Source of the DNA: Allobosea sp. LC85
GTDB lineage: Bacteria; Pseudomonadota; Alphaproteobacteria; Rhizobiales; Beijerinckiaceae
Length of the DNA: 64,000 nucleotides
NCBI RefSeq assembly: GCF_000735605.1
Contig: NZ_JPKG01000018.1
Location: 1-64,000, forward strand
Direction: 5' to 3'
Below, piece after piece: positions 18,596 through 27,722 of this stretch. Position 1 is the first letter of the stretch. The number at the start of each line of letters is the position of its first letter. The position numbers and the translations under genes were made by a program. The notes beneath the pieces were generated by a model that was not told the origin of the DNA, made no database searches, and saw only the letters and a list, made by a program, of their open reading frames with translations.

Positions 18596-19015
18596 TCAGG
18601 CGTTCTTCTGCTTCAGCAGATCGCGGATTTCGCCGAGAAGCACGACGTCCTGCGGCGGGGCCGGCGGCTCGGCCGCGGCTGCCTTCTGGTCCCGCTTCAT
18701 CCGGTTGATGCCCTTCACGACCAGGAACAAGGCAACGGCAATGATCAGGAAATTGATGGCTGCGGTGACGAAGCTGCCATAGGCGAACACAGCGCCCTGC
18801 TTCCTGGCCTCGGACAGGATCGGGCTAGTGACCGCACTGTTCAGGCCGAAGAAGTAATTGGAGAAATCGAGACCGCCCAGTGCGCCGAAGATCGGCATGA
18901 TGATGTCGCTGACGAGAGAGTCGACGATCCTGCCGAAGGCCGCGCCAATAACCACGCCGATGGCGAGGTCGATGACGTTGCCCTTCATCGCAAATTCTTT
19001 GAATTCCTTCAGCAT
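18596..19015 (-). CDS. mscL: Large-conductance mechanosensitive channel
   Basis: 139 residues, the normal MscL length. The amphipathic N-terminus [14 protein letters not shown] is followed by pore helix TM1 ([13 protein letters not shown]), a periplasmic loop, TM2 ([14 protein letters not shown]) and a cytoplasmic helix ending L-L-K-Q-K-N-A. It opens on membrane tension to release solutes during hypo-osmotic shock, as a homopentamer in the inner membrane. Confidence 0.96.
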   Translation of the reverse strand: MLKEFKEFAMKGNVIDLAIGVVIGAAFGRIVDSLVSDIIMPIFGALGGLDFSNYFFGLNSAVTSPILSEARKQGAVFAYGSFVTAAINFLIIAVALFLVVKGINRMKRDQKAAAAEPPAPPQDVVLLGEIRDLLKQKNA

Positions 19016-19342
19016 TGCCCTGCCCCTTCACCTCGGGATGATCGGCTTCACGCCTACCGGACGGCGTGCACGGATGTCGCAGGCTAATTGAGAGTTGCAG
19101 CGGTTAGAAGCCCGCGAGGGCGCCGACCCTTCGTCAGTGCACAGTCTTGGCCACGGTTGAACTGCCGACGGCGCGACGTCGCAACGCGACGGCCCGGCAA
19201 TAGCGGCCGCCGCCGCCAGGAAGCCTCCGGTCCAAGACCTCACGACATCAAGAGGTTAGGCAACGCCTCGGCCGAAAGCCGCATCGCGCTTAGCGTGCAC
19301 ATGCACTAGGCTGCGCTGCTGCCGCTCTGGCATGGAGGCAAG
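19016..19342. other. 327-bp intergenic region between mscL and the hybrid kinase
   Basis: Divergent promoter region of mscL and the sensor kinase gene. I see no convincing open frame, RNA gene or repeat. A GGAGG Shine-Dalgarno sequence for the kinase lies at its right end (19333-19337). Promoters presumably lie here, but I cannot assign -35 and -10 boxes with confidence. Confidence 0.5.
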
Positions 19343-22300
19343 ATGATCCCGGCCTGGTCCGTCGTTCTGGTCGCGCTCGGCTATCTCTGCGTGCTGTTCG
19401 CAATCGCGCACGCGGCCGATACCTCCGGCCGCAGGCTGATGAGCGGGCCGGCGCGCACGACGATCTATGCGCTGGCACTCGGCGTCTACTGCACCTCCTG
19501 GACCTTCTACGGCTCCGTCGGCTTCGCCAATCGCGCCGGCTTCGATTTCCTCGGCATCTATGTCGGGCCGATCCTGGTCATCGGCTTCGGCTATCGTTTC
19601 GTCACGCGCATCGTCGAGATCGCCAAGTCGCAGAACATCACCTCGATCGCGGATTTCGTCGGCGCGCGCTACGGCAAGAGCGAGCGGGTGGCCGCCCTCG
19701 TCTGTCTCGTCGCCGTGATCGGCGCGCTGCCCTACATCGCCTTGCAGCTCAAGGCTGTCGCGAATTCGCTCTCGGTGTTCCTGACCGCAACGGGTGGGCG
19801 GGCGCTGACGCCGGATGTCCCGGTCCTGAGCGACCTCGCCTTCCTCGTCGCCATGGTGCTTGCCGGCTTCGCCTGTGCCTTCGGCACAAGGCATATCGAT
19901 GCAACCGAGCACCAGGACGGACTGGTCCTGGCCATAGCGGCCGAGTCGCTGGTCAAGCTGGTGGCGTTTCTCGCGCTCGGGATCTTCGTCGCCTATGGGC
20001 TGTTCGATGGTTTCGGCGACCTCCTCGCCCAGGCGGCGAAGATGCCGGACGGGGCCCCGCCGATCTGGGAGCGCACCTCGAGTTGGCCGACCTTCCTGAC
20101 GCTGACCCTGCTCTCGTCCTTCGCCTCACTGCTGCTGGCGCGGCAGTTCCATATGACGATCGTCGAGAACCGGGACCCGGGCGATGTCCGCCGCGCCGCC
20201 TGGATGTTTCCGCTCTATCTCGTCCTGATCAATCTCTTCGTGCTGCCGCTGGCGGCGGCGGGGGAATTGCTGATGCCGGGAAGCGGCATCGATCGGGACA
20301 TGACCGTGCTGCTGCTACCGCTCGAGCGAGGTGCGGGCTGGCTCGCGCTGTTCGTCTTCATCGGCGGGCTTTCCGCGGCGACCGCGATGGTGATCGTCGC
20401 CTCGGTCGCCCTGGCGATCATGATCTCGAATCATCTCGTCATGCCGCTGCTGGTGCGCGGCCGTGGCCTGCTCAGCGACCCGGACCGGGCCATCACAAGA
20501 TCGTCGCGTTCCGGCCCCACCGGCGGCGATCTCGGCTCACAGGTCGTGATCATCAGGCGCTTCGCCATCCTCGCCGTGATCCTGATGGGCTACGCCTATT
20601 ACAGGGCGGCGGGAGAAGCGGCACTCGTCTCGATCGGGCTGCTGTCCTTTGCGGCAACCGCGCAGATCGCGCCCGCTTTCTTCGGCGGATTGCTCTGGCG
20701 ACGGGGCACTGCGCTCGGTGCCGTCGCGGGGTTGACCACAGGCACACTGACCTGGGCCTACACGCTCTTGGTCCCTAGCCTCTCTCACCCCAGCAACGTC
20801 TGGGGCGATGTGGTGGCCAAGGGGCCGCTGGGCATCACCGCATTGCGGCCGGAAGCCTTGCTCGGCCTGGATCTGCCGGCACTGCCGCACGGCGTGCTGT
20901 GGAGCCTCGGCCTCAATCTCCTCTGTTATGTCGGCTTCTCCCTGCTGCGACCGGCCAACGCCATGGAACGGCTGCAGGCCAACTCCTTCGTTACGTCCGA
21001 TCGGGCAACGATGGCCCAGTCCTTCTCGCTCTGGCGTTCCAGCGTCACCGAGGCCGAGCTGCAATCGACCATCGGTCGCTATCTTGGCCAGGAGCGGACG
21101 CAGCGCGCGTTCGAGGGCTTTGCCGCTGGGCGCGGCGAGGTTGCCAGCAGCAGCAATCGCGAAGCCGACATCCACATGCTGCGCTTCGGCGAGCATCTGC
21201 TTTCCTCCGCCATTGGCGCGGCATCCTCGCGGCTTGTGCTCTCCCTGCTGCTGCGCCGCCGGAACCTGTCGACGGAAGCCGCCTTCAAGCTGCTCGACGA
21301 TGCTTCGGCAGCGCTGCAATATAATCGCGATATCCTGCAGCACGGGCTCGACCATGCCGGCCAGGGCATCACCGTGCTCGACCGGGACCTGCGGCTGCTC
21401 GCCTGGAACCAGGCCTTCATCGAGCTCTATGACCTGCCGCAATCGCTGGTGCGGTTCGGCACGGGGCTCGACGAGATCGTCCGCTTCAACGCAGCCCGCG
21501 GCGCCTATGGCGATGGCGAGCAGGATGAGTTGATGGCCGCGCGGCTCGAGAGCTTTGTCAATGACCGCGAGCCGGTCCGGCTCAAGCTCTATCCCTCGAC
21601 CAAGGTCATCGAGATCCGCTCGAACCCGCTCCCCGATGGCGGCCTGGTGACGACCTATACCGACATCACCGAGACCGTCGCCGCACATGAAGAGCTCGAG
21701 CGGACCAATGAAAGCCTCGAGCGCCGCGTTGCCGAGCGCACCGAAGAAATTCTCCACGTCAACGCCGAGCTTCAGCGCGCCAAGGCCGGAGCCGAGGAGG
21801 CGAATGCCTCAAAGACCCGTTTCCTGGCTGCCGCCAGCCACGACCTGCTGCAACCCCTCAATGCCGCGAGACTCTATGCGACGGCGCTGGTCGAGCGCGA
21901 CCGGATCGCTGCAAGTCCCGAGCTCGCCGAGAATATCGATGCTTCGCTGGACGCGGTCGAGGAAATCCTGACGGCCCTGCTGGAGATCTCGCGCCTCGAC
22001 GGCGGCGCACTCAAGCCGGAACTGACCAGTTTCAGGCTCGACGAACTGATGCGCCAACTCCAGCGCGAATTCGAGCCGAGCGCCCAGGAGCGAGGGCTGC
22101 AGCTGGTGTTTTCGCCCAGCTCCGTCGCCCTGCGCTCGGACCGGCGCCTGCTGCGCCGGCTGCTGCAGAACCTGATCTCGAACGCAATCAAGTACACGCC
22201 GAACGGCAAGGTCCTGGTGGGCTGCCGCCGCCGCGGTAATCAGGTTTCGATCGAGGTGCTCGATACCGGCCTCGGTATTCCTGCCAGCAAGCAGAAGACC

Positions 22301-22906
22301 GTGTTTCGCGAGTTCCAGCGGCTCGATCAGGGAGCCAGGGTCGCACGTGGCCTCGGGCTCGGCCTTTCAATCGTCGAACGCATCTCCCGCACGCTCGACC
22401 ACAAACTGACCCTGACCTCCACCCCAGGGCGCGGGACGCGGTTCTCGGTCATGGTGCCACGAACAGCACCGCTCCCGGCCATGGCGACCAGCAGCACCCC
22501 GCCCCCGACGCCTGCAGGGCAATTGGCCGGGCTCCAGCTCCTGGCGATCGACAACGAGCCGGCGATTCTCGATGGCATGAAACGCCTGCTTGAAGGGTGG
22601 GGCTGCACCGTCGCGACGGCGCCCGGCCTGGACGAAGCGCTTGCGCAGGTTCAGGCCCACGGCATGCCGGACGTGATCATCGCCGACTACCATCTCGACC
22701 ATGGCGACGGACTGAACGCGATCGCGGCTTTGCGCGATCGTTCTGCCAGCCGCGTTCCCGCGATCCTGCTGACCGCCGATCGCTCGCCCCAGGTGCGGGA
22801 GGCGGCTGCCGCCTTCGATGTCCATATCCTCAACAAGCCGCTGAAGCCCGGGGCGCTCAGGGCCCTGCTTGCGCAATGGCGCGCGATGCGTCTCGCTGCT
22901 GAATAG
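19343..22906 (+). CDS. Hybrid histidine kinase/response regulator with sodium-solute-symporter sensor
   Basis: 1187 residues. The N-terminal half (about 1-560) is a 12-13-helix SSS/PutP-like membrane domain, with Y-C-T-S-W-T-F-Y-G-S-V-G and F-A-C-A-F-G-T-R-H-I-D-A-T. A PAS domain (about 675-775, L-D-R-D-L-R-L-L-A-W-N) and a coiled coil (about 785-825) follow. The HisKA box S-H-D-L-L-Q-P-L carries His833. The HATPase domain has N-L-I-S-N-A-I-K-Y-T and G-L-G-L-G-L-S-I-V. The C-terminal receiver has the phospho-acceptor Asp1115 (I-I-A-D-Y-H-L-D) and Lys in L-N-K-P-L-K-P. This is the CbrA/NahK-like architecture that couples solute uptake or sensing to signalling. No partner regulator is adjacent. 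Confidence 0.93.
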   Translation: MIPAWSVVLVALGYLCVLFAIAHAADTSGRRLMSGPARTTIYALALGVYCTSWTFYGSVGFANRAGFDFLGIYVGPILVIGFGYRFVTRIVEIAKSQNITSIADFVGARYGKSERVAALVCLVAVIGALPYIALQLKAVANSLSVFLTATGGRALTPDVPVLSDLAFLVAMVLAGFACAFGTRHIDATEHQDGLVLAIAAESLVKLVAFLALGIFVAYGLFDGFGDLLAQAAKMPDGAPPIWERTSSWPTFLTLTLLSSFASLLLARQFHMTIVENRDPGDVRRAAWMFPLYLVLINLFVLPLAAAGELLMPGSGIDRDMTVLLLPLERGAGWLALFVFIGGLSAATAMVIVASVALAIMISNHLVMPLLVRGRGLLSDPDRAITRSSRSGPTGGDLGSQVVIIRRFAILAVILMGYAYYRAAGEAALVSIGLLSFAATAQIAPAFFGGLLWRRGTALGAVAGLTTGTLTWAYTLLVPSLSHPSNVWGDVVAKGPLGITALRPEALLGLDLPALPHGVLWSLGLNLLCYVGFSLLRPANAMERLQANSFVTSDRATMAQSFSLWRSSVTEAELQSTIGRYLGQERTQRAFEGFAAGRGEVASSSNREADIHMLRFGEHLLSSAIGAASSRLVLSLLLRRRNLSTEAAFKLLDDASAALQYNRDILQHGLDHAGQGITVLDRDLRLLAWNQAFIELYDLPQSLVRFGTGLDEIVRFNAARGAYGDGEQDELMAARLESFVNDREPVRLKLYPSTKVIEIRSNPLPDGGLVTTYTDITETVAAHEELERTNESLERRVAERTEEILHVNAELQRAKAGAEEANASKTRFLAAASHDLLQPLNAARLYATALVERDRIAASPELAENIDASLDAVEEILTALLEISRLDGGALKPELTSFRLDELMRQLQREFEPSAQERGLQLVFSPSSVALRSDRRLLRRLLQNLISNAIKYTPNGKVLVGCRRRGNQVSIEVLDTGLGIPASKQKTVFREFQRLDQGARVARGLGLGLSIVERISRTLDHKLTLTSTPGRGTRFSVMVPRTAPLPAMATSSTPPPTPAGQLAGLQLLAIDNEPAILDGMKRLLEGWGCTVATAPGLDEALAQVQAHGMPDVIIADYHLDHGDGLNAIAALRDRSASRVPAILLTADRSPQVREAAAAFDVHILNKPLKPGALRALLAQWRAMRLAAE

Positions 22907-22924
22907 CGGGGAGGCCTGCCCCGC

Positions 22925-23485
22925 TCAGCGCTCGGCAGCACCGGCTTGGCGCATCGCCTCCTCCGAGGCGAGAAAGGCCGCGACCTCGGCGGTCTGCGGC
23001 GGGCTTTCGGCGCTGATCCCAATATCCGCGAGAATACGGGCCACCGGTACGTAGCTCCTGGCCGCGCGATCGTAGAGGGCAGCCCGCACCAGCGCCACGG
23101 CCGCAACGATCTCCGTGCCGTCCCGCCCCCGGCTGAGAACGCGATGCTGCATCACCAGCCAGTTTTCGGTCCAGCACAGGATCCTGGTCTCGAGCTCGAA
23201 GGGCCGGAACAGGCGCAATTCACGCCTGAAGCGAATCATCCCGGCGTTGACCACCGGCACCCAACGTTCACGCAGCACCGAGCGCCAAAGCCCGGTCCGC
23301 AGCATCAGGTCGGTGCGCCCGAGATCCATGAGGCTCCAATAGCGGCCATTGTTCATGTGCAGGCTGGTGTCGAGATCGTGGAACCAGACGCGGAACGGCA
23401 AGACCGACGCGTCGAAAGGTGGCTTCAGCCTGGGTCGGAAGGGCGTGGTGACAAGAAGCCAAAGCAGGCGCAGCCAGAGGTTCAT
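22925..23485 (-). CDS. Thioesterase family protein (hotdog fold)
   Basis: 186 residues. The N-terminus is hydrophobic with one membrane-like stretch (residues 3-15). A 4HBT-type hotdog domain follows: F-H-D-L-D-T-S-L-H-M-N-N-G-R-Y-W-S-L-M-D-L-G-R, where the Asp-x-x-x-H-M-N-N-x-x-Y motif is the catalytic signature of acyl-CoA thioesterases in the THEM6/YbgC-like group. It probably hydrolyses an acyl-CoA, substrate unknown. AGGAG lies 6 bases before the ATG. It converges on the hybrid kinase gene with 18 bases between stop codons. Confidence 0.82.
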   Translation of the reverse strand: MNLWLRLLWLLVTTPFRPRLKPPFDASVLPFRVWFHDLDTSLHMNNGRYWSLMDLGRTDLMLRTGLWRSVLRERWVPVVNAGMIRFRRELRLFRPFELETRILCWTENWLVMQHRVLSRGRDGTEIVAAVALVRAALYDRAARSYVPVARILADIGISAESPPQTAEVAAFLASEEAMRQAGAAER

Positions 23486-23606
23486 GCAGGCTCCTGTGGA
23501 GCGTCGCCGTCAAACGGAGCGCCCCGTTCTCGATCTCGCGACGATTGGCCATATCATCGTCACCGACTCGCGCCACTCTTTCGCACGCCACGCAGCGGAA
23601 TTCGCC

Positions 23607-24119
23607 ATGCCGACACTCCATGTTTCGTCCCTCGCCCGGCTTCACGAGACGGTGGCATCGGTCGGTGCCAGCCATGTCGTAACCTTGATCAACGTCAACA
23701 CGGTCGTGGAGCGCCCGGCCGGCATTCCGCCCGAGCGGCATCTCTTCATCGGCATGTCGGACATCACAGCACCGCTGGACGGGCATGTCCTGCCCGACGA
23801 GGCCCATGTCCAGCGCTTCCTGAGCTTCATCCGCGACTGGGACCGCGCCGCGCCGATGGTGTTTCATTGCTGGGCGGGTATCAGCCGCTCGACGGCCGCG
23901 GTTTACATCGCGACCTGCGCTTTGCGGCCCCAGCGTGATGAGGACGAGATTGCGCTCGCGCTGCGCAGCGCATCTCCCTCGGCCACGCCCAACGCCCGGC
24001 TCGTCTCGATCGCAGACCAGATCCTGGGACGCTCCGGTCGCATGACCACGGCGATCGAGCGCATCGGCCGTGGTGCGGACGCCTTCGAAGGCACACCATT
24101 CCGCATCGATCTCGATTGA
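23607..24119 (+). CDS. Protein tyrosine phosphatase family protein
   Basis: 170 residues from the ATG at 23607; the frame is open upstream into antisense of the thioesterase gene, but similarity to the fold starts here. The P-loop F-H-C-W-A-G-I-S-R-S-T-A-A is the C-x5-R active site of cysteine phosphatases, with the nucleophile Cys and the phosphate-binding Arg followed by Ser. It is a dual-specificity-like cytoplasmic phosphatase; the substrate is unknown. The next gene, the NadQ-like regulator, begins 33 bases later on the same strand, so co-transcription is likely. The Shine-Dalgarno sequence is weak. Confidence 0.8.
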   Translation: MPTLHVSSLARLHETVASVGASHVVTLINVNTVVERPAGIPPERHLFIGMSDITAPLDGHVLPDEAHVQRFLSFIRDWDRAAPMVFHCWAGISRSTAAVYIATCALRPQRDEDEIALALRSASPSATPNARLVSIADQILGRSGRMTTAIERIGRGADAFEGTPFRIDLD

Positions 24120-24152
24120 GGCGGCGCCGAGCTTGCGGCATCGTAGGGTGAC

Positions 24153-25142
24153 ATGCCGAAAGCCACACCCCCCGCCATCGAGATCGGCCTCGCTGCAGCG
24201 ATCGTCGCCTTCACCGGCAATCAGCCGCATATCCTGACGGCGCAGGTTCGTGACGAGGACGCTACGCCGGGGCTCCCCTACGGCCCATTCGACCCGCTGG
24301 CGCATCGCACTTTCGAGATCGGCCTGCGCTCCTGGGTTGCAGACCAGACGGCTTTGTCCCTCGGCTATGTCGAACAGCTCTATACGTTCGGCGATCGCGG
24401 GCGGCAGGCGGAAATCCGCGATACCGGCCCCCATGTCGTCTCTGTCGGCTATCTCGCGCTCACCCGCGCACCATCCCTGCCGGAACAGGTCGCATTCCAG
24501 CCCTGGTATGGCTTCTTTCCCTGGGAGGACTGGCGAGCCGGCCGCCCGGCCGTACTGGATTCGACCATCCTGCCGCAGCTCGACGACTGGGCGCAGGATA
24601 AGGCGGCCGAACGCGCGGAGCAGGAGCGGCGGGCCCTGTCGCGCCAGCAGCGCATCGCAAGTTGCTTCGGGCTCGGCGGCGCGCCCTGGGACGAGGAGAA
24701 GACGCTCGAGCGCTACGAGCTCTTGTACGATGCCGGGCTCGCCTATGAGGCACTGCGCGACCGGCGGCCCGACGCGCTGCCGCGTTCTCCCAGTCCCCTG
24801 CTCGGCCGGCCGATGCGCTTCGACCATCGCCGCATCCTCGCGACCGCGATCGGCCGGCTGCGCGCCAAGCTCAAATACCGCCCGGTCGTGTTCGAGCTGA
24901 TGCCGGACGCCTTCACCCTCACTGCGCTGCAGAACACAGTCGAGGCGATTTCGGGCCGGCATTTGCACAAGCAGAACTTTCGGCGACTGGTCGAAAGTGC
25001 GGCCCTGGTGGAGCCGACAGGGACGATGACCCGCACGGCCGGGCGCCCCGCCGCGCTCTTCCGCTATCGCCGCGAAGTGATTGCCGAGAGGCCGGCTCCG
25101 GGCCTGCGCGTCGGTGGGCGAGGTCTTGGCGGAGAGCGGTAG
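24153..25142 (+). CDS. nadQ: NadQ-like (COG4111) Nudix-related transcriptional regulator
   Basis: 329 residues in two parts. Residues 1-200 form a Nudix-like domain: I-G-L-A-A-A-I-V-A-F-T-G, then R-T-F-E-I-G-L-R-S-W-V, then Q-L-Y-T-F-G-D-R-G-R. It lacks a recognisable catalytic Nudix box (G-x5-E-x7-R-E-U-x-E-E-x-G-U). Residues 215-300 form a winged helix of the type seen in NrtR: L-G-R-P-M-R-F-D-H-R-R-I-L-A, then L-M-P-D-A-F-T-L-T-A-L-Q, then N-F-R-R-L-V-E. COG4111/NadQ is known as a Nudix-like regulator of NAD synthesis in alphaproteobacteria. The nadABC genes are 31 kb away in this window, behind a palindrome that could be its site. Family assignment is from memory of motifs, not a search. 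Confidence 0.7.
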   Translation: MPKATPPAIEIGLAAAIVAFTGNQPHILTAQVRDEDATPGLPYGPFDPLAHRTFEIGLRSWVADQTALSLGYVEQLYTFGDRGRQAEIRDTGPHVVSVGYLALTRAPSLPEQVAFQPWYGFFPWEDWRAGRPAVLDSTILPQLDDWAQDKAAERAEQERRALSRQQRIASCFGLGGAPWDEEKTLERYELLYDAGLAYEALRDRRPDALPRSPSPLLGRPMRFDHRRILATAIGRLRAKLKYRPVVFELMPDAFTLTALQNTVEAISGRHLHKQNFRRLVESAALVEPTGTMTRTAGRPAALFRYRREVIAERPAPGLRVGGRGLGGER

Positions 25143-25266
25143 CTTTGTGCGGATGCGGAGGGAGTTGTCGTGCATATCAGCGCGACAACTGAAAATCTGA
25201 GCAGAAAATTGCTTGCTTCTTACGAAATTTGCGACAATGCATCGCCCTCAAGAGGGGGCCATTGCC

Positions 25267-25731
25267 ATGACGATCGAACTCGATTCCCGCGACCGGACCA
25301 TTCTGCGCATCCTGCAGACCGATGGCCGGATCACCAATTCGGATCTGGCCGAGAAGGTTCACCTCTCCCCCTCCGCTTGCCTGCGCCGCGTCCGGCAACT
25401 GGAGGAAAGCGGACTGATCCGCGGCTATGCGATGATGCTCGACGACAAGATCGCCGGCTTCCCCGGCACGGCCTTCGTCTTCGTCACGCTGGACCAGCAG
25501 GGGCGCGCCTCGCTTGAGGGGTTCGAGCAGGCGGTGCAGAATCTGCCCGAAATCCTGGAGTGCCATCTGCTGGCGGGCGCTCACGACTATCTGATGCGGG
25601 TCATCTATCGCGACAGCGCCGATTTCGAGCGTATCCACACCGACATCATCACCCAGCTTCCGGGCGTCACGCGCGTGCAGTCGACGCTGACGCTGCGCAC
25701 GATCAAGAAGACCTCCGCATTGCCGGTCTGA
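25267..25731 (+). CDS. Lrp/AsnC family transcriptional regulator
   Basis: 154 residues from the ATG at 25267, with GAGGGGG upstream; ATGs at 25213 and 25237 are less likely. The N-terminal winged helix-turn-helix has [13 protein letters not shown], then [25 protein letters not shown]-terminal RAM/AsnC effector domain has G-A-H-D-Y-L-M-R-V. Such proteins form octamers and sense amino acids. The target is not evident, since no transporter or amino-acid gene is adjacent. Confidence 0.9.
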   Translation: MTIELDSRDRTILRILQTDGRITNSDLAEKVHLSPSACLRRVRQLEESGLIRGYAMMLDDKIAGFPGTAFVFVTLDQQGRASLEGFEQAVQNLPEILECHLLAGAHDYLMRVIYRDSADFERIHTDIITQLPGVTRVQSTLTLRTIKKTSALPV

Positions 25732-25792
25732 TGCAGGGTTGCGGCGAGCAGGGCCAGAGCCGATAAGAGTGGCCCAACGGGAATCGCCGACC

Positions 25793-26050
25793 TTGACCGA
25801 CGCCAAATCCAACTCCGATATCGCAGCCCTGCCCTTCGAAGAGGCGCTGAAGCAGCTTGAGAGCATCGTTGCCCGGCTCGAGCGCGGTGACGTTCCGCTC
25901 GAGGAATCGATCGACATCTACACCCGCGGCGAAGCGCTCAAGGCACGCTGCGACGCCCTGCTGAAGCAGGCCGAGGCCCGTATCGAGAAGATCACGCTCG
26001 GCGCCGACGGAAAGCCGGCCGGCACGGCCCCGCTGGACGTCGACAAGTAA
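25793..26050 (+). CDS. xseB: Exodeoxyribonuclease VII small subunit
   Basis: 85 residues if translation starts at TTG 25793; an in-frame GTG at 25769 is the alternative. The core [28 protein letters not shown] is the hallmark of XseB, a helical hairpin that binds the large subunit XseA, which degrades single-stranded DNA. In many Rhizobiales xseB is next to dxs and tlyA; here it is separated from dxs by 6.2 kb of other genes. A palindromic repeat begins 23 bases after the stop. Confidence 0.92.
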   Translation: MTDAKSNSDIAALPFEEALKQLESIVARLERGDVPLEESIDIYTRGEALKARCDALLKQAEARIEKITLGADGKPAGTAPLDVDK

Positions 26051-26072
26051 GCCCGGCGCGCGCCCGCGCGCT

Positions 26073-26183
26073 AGAGCATGCCGCGAAGAGCGGCAACGGT
26101 TTTTCGCATCAGGCATGCCCTAAACTATGAGAATCGATCACGTTTTCTGCGGTTTGACGATTTCGTCCAACCGCAGCGTGATC
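26073..26183 (+). repeat. Two-hairpin intergenic repeat, family 3 copy a
   Basis: 111-base element made of two adjacent palindromes: AGAGCATGCC...GGCATGCCCT, with the core GCGAAGAGCGGCAACGG-TTTTTCGC, then GATCACG...CGTGATC built on CTGCGGTTTGACG/CGTCCAACCGCAG. A second copy in the same orientation is at 42029-42141. The first base of the following LysR gene's stop codon lies at the repeat edge (26183). The AAAAGTGG-N4-CGGTTTT-like core is shared with family 2. Confidence 0.8.
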
Positions 26184-27079
26184 TAATCGGAGAGCAACGA
26201 CTCGATCAGTCCGGCCACGTGCTGAACCGCCGAGTCGCGGTCACTGCGCCTGTGCCAGGCGACATGGAGCGGAAAACCCGCAACCGGAATCGGCGGCTCC
26301 AGCAATGAATAGTGCTCGCCGGCATCCTGTGGGAGCGTCCGGCTCGGCAGCAGCGCGATCAGGTTGGAATCGAGCAGCAGCGGCGGAACGATCAGGAAGC
26401 TCGGCACGACCATGCCGACATGGCGTTTCCTGCCGAGGAGCGAGAGCGCCTCGTCAAGCGCGCCGAAGGTTTCGCCGCGGCCCGAGACCAGAACATGCGG
26501 ATAGGCGAGCCAACGATCGAGATCGAAGCCCTGCACCGCCGGGTGCCCCTTCCGCATCGCAACGACATAACGCTCACGCAGCAACTCCTTGCGGGTAAAA
26601 TCCCTCTCGACGCTGGGGAAGACCGAGACGGCAAGATCGGCATGGCCGCGTGCCAGACCTTCAAGTGCCTCCGGCGCGCCGCGCCAGGGCATCAGCGCGA
26701 GCGTGATGCCAGGCGCCGTGCGCGCAAGCTGGCTGTACAAACCTCCAGCCAGCAGTGTCGGCGGCAGCTCCGCCGTCACCACCCGGACAGTCTGGCGCAA
26801 CGTCCCGAGGTCGGGCTGCGGCGGATCGAGCAGCGCCGTCATCTGGGCCAGCAGATCCCTGATCGGCTGCTGCAGCGACTGCGCCTTGGCGGTCAGGCGC
26901 ATCTGCCCCCTGCCACGCTCCAGGAGCCTGTCATTGAAGAGATGCCGGCAGCGATCGAGCGCGCTGGATGCTGCCGGCTGCGACAGCCCGACCCGCTCTG
27001 CGGCGCGCGAGACATGGGCTTCGTCGAGGAGCGCATCGAGGACGACAAGCAGGTTGAGATCGATCGATCTTAAATTCAT
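26183..27079 (-). CDS. LysR-family regulator divergent from a quinone reductase gene
   Basis: 298 residues. The helix-turn-helix domain M-N-L-R-S-I-D-L-N-L-L-V-V-L-D-A-L, then A-H-V-S-R-A-A-E-R-V-G-L-S-Q-P-A-A-S-S-A-L, places it in the NodD/PcpR-like branch of LysR. The effector-binding domain spans about 90-295. It diverges from the flavin reductase gene over 85 bases and so most likely controls it. The gene ends inside, or at the edge of, a palindromic repeat, whose last bases supply its stop region. Confidence 0.88.
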   Translation of the reverse strand: MNLRSIDLNLLVVLDALLDEAHVSRAAERVGLSQPAASSALDRCRHLFNDRLLERGRGQMRLTAKAQSLQQPIRDLLAQMTALLDPPQPDLGTLRQTVRVVTAELPPTLLAGGLYSQLARTAPGITLALMPWRGAPEALEGLARGHADLAVSVFPSVERDFTRKELLRERYVVAMRKGHPAVQGFDLDRWLAYPHVLVSGRGETFGALDEALSLLGRKRHVGMVVPSFLIVPPLLLDSNLIALLPSRTLPQDAGEHYSLLEPPIPVAGFPLHVAWHRRSDRDSAVQHVAGLIESLLSD

Positions 27080-27164
27080 GGAGTTGATAATAGGATATAT
27101 TGATCATCCATTGGAGTAATTTACTGGGTACCCACATCCTCCGTGCATCGCAAAGGAGGACGCC

Positions 27165-27722
27165 ATGCCCAATACCCTGATCCTGCTGTTCCACTCCGAT
27201 TACGCCGCATCCAACGCCAACCGCGCCCTCTGCAAGGCCGTCGCCGAACTGCCGGGAATCTCCGTCGTCGACATGCAGGCACTGTATTCAGATGGTGTGA
27301 TCGACGTCGATGCGGAGGTCGCGCGCCTCCTCGCGGCAGACCGGATCGTCCTGCAATTCCCAGTGCAGTGGTACTCGACGCCGCCGCTGCTCAAGACCTG
27401 GCAGGATGCGGTGCTGACCAGGATGTTCTACCTTGCCTATGAGGATGAAGGGCGCCTGCTCGCCGGCAAGCCGGTCCTGATCGCAGCGACCGCCGGCAAT
27501 GTCCCGGAAGCCTATACGCCCACGGGCCAGAACCGTTTCTCGCTTCGCGACCTTCTCCGCCCCCTGGAAGCGACAGCTCATCGCTGCGGCCTCGCCTGGC
27601 AAGAGCCTTTCCTGATCTATGGGGCACGCAAGGCCGACGCTGAGACGCTGCGGCTCGCCGGAGAGCATTATGCCGGCCGGATCAGCCGCCTTCCGCGTTC
27701 GATCCCGGAACTCGTGCAATGA
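27165..27722 (+). CDS. NAD(P)H oxidoreductase, flavodoxin-like fold (quinone reductase type)
   Basis: 185 residues, with a strong AAAGGAGGA Shine-Dalgarno. The flavodoxin_2 fold is clear: an initial T-L-I-L-L-F-H strand, then S-N-A-N-R-A-L at the phosphate loop, then R-I-V-L-Q-F-P-V-Q-W-Y-S-T-P-P-L-L-K-T-W-Q-D, the FMN-binding signature of the KefF/MdaB/YwrO group. These enzymes reduce quinones or electrophiles by two electrons. Divergence from a LysR gene suggests induction by such a compound. Its stop overlaps the next start by ATGA. Confidence 0.9.
   Translation: MPNTLILLFHSDYAASNANRALCKAVAELPGISVVDMQALYSDGVIDVDAEVARLLAADRIVLQFPVQWYSTPPLLKTWQDAVLTRMFYLAYEDEGRLLAGKPVLIAATAGNVPEAYTPTGQNRFSLRDLLRPLEATAHRCGLAWQEPFLIYGARKADAETLRLAGEHYAGRISRLPRSIPELVQ

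Noticed and set aside
23268-25175. 635-codon open frame on the minus strand
   Set aside because: Antisense to the phosphatase and NadQ-like genes and overlapping the thioesterase in another frame. The peptide is low in hydrophobic runs and shows no motif.
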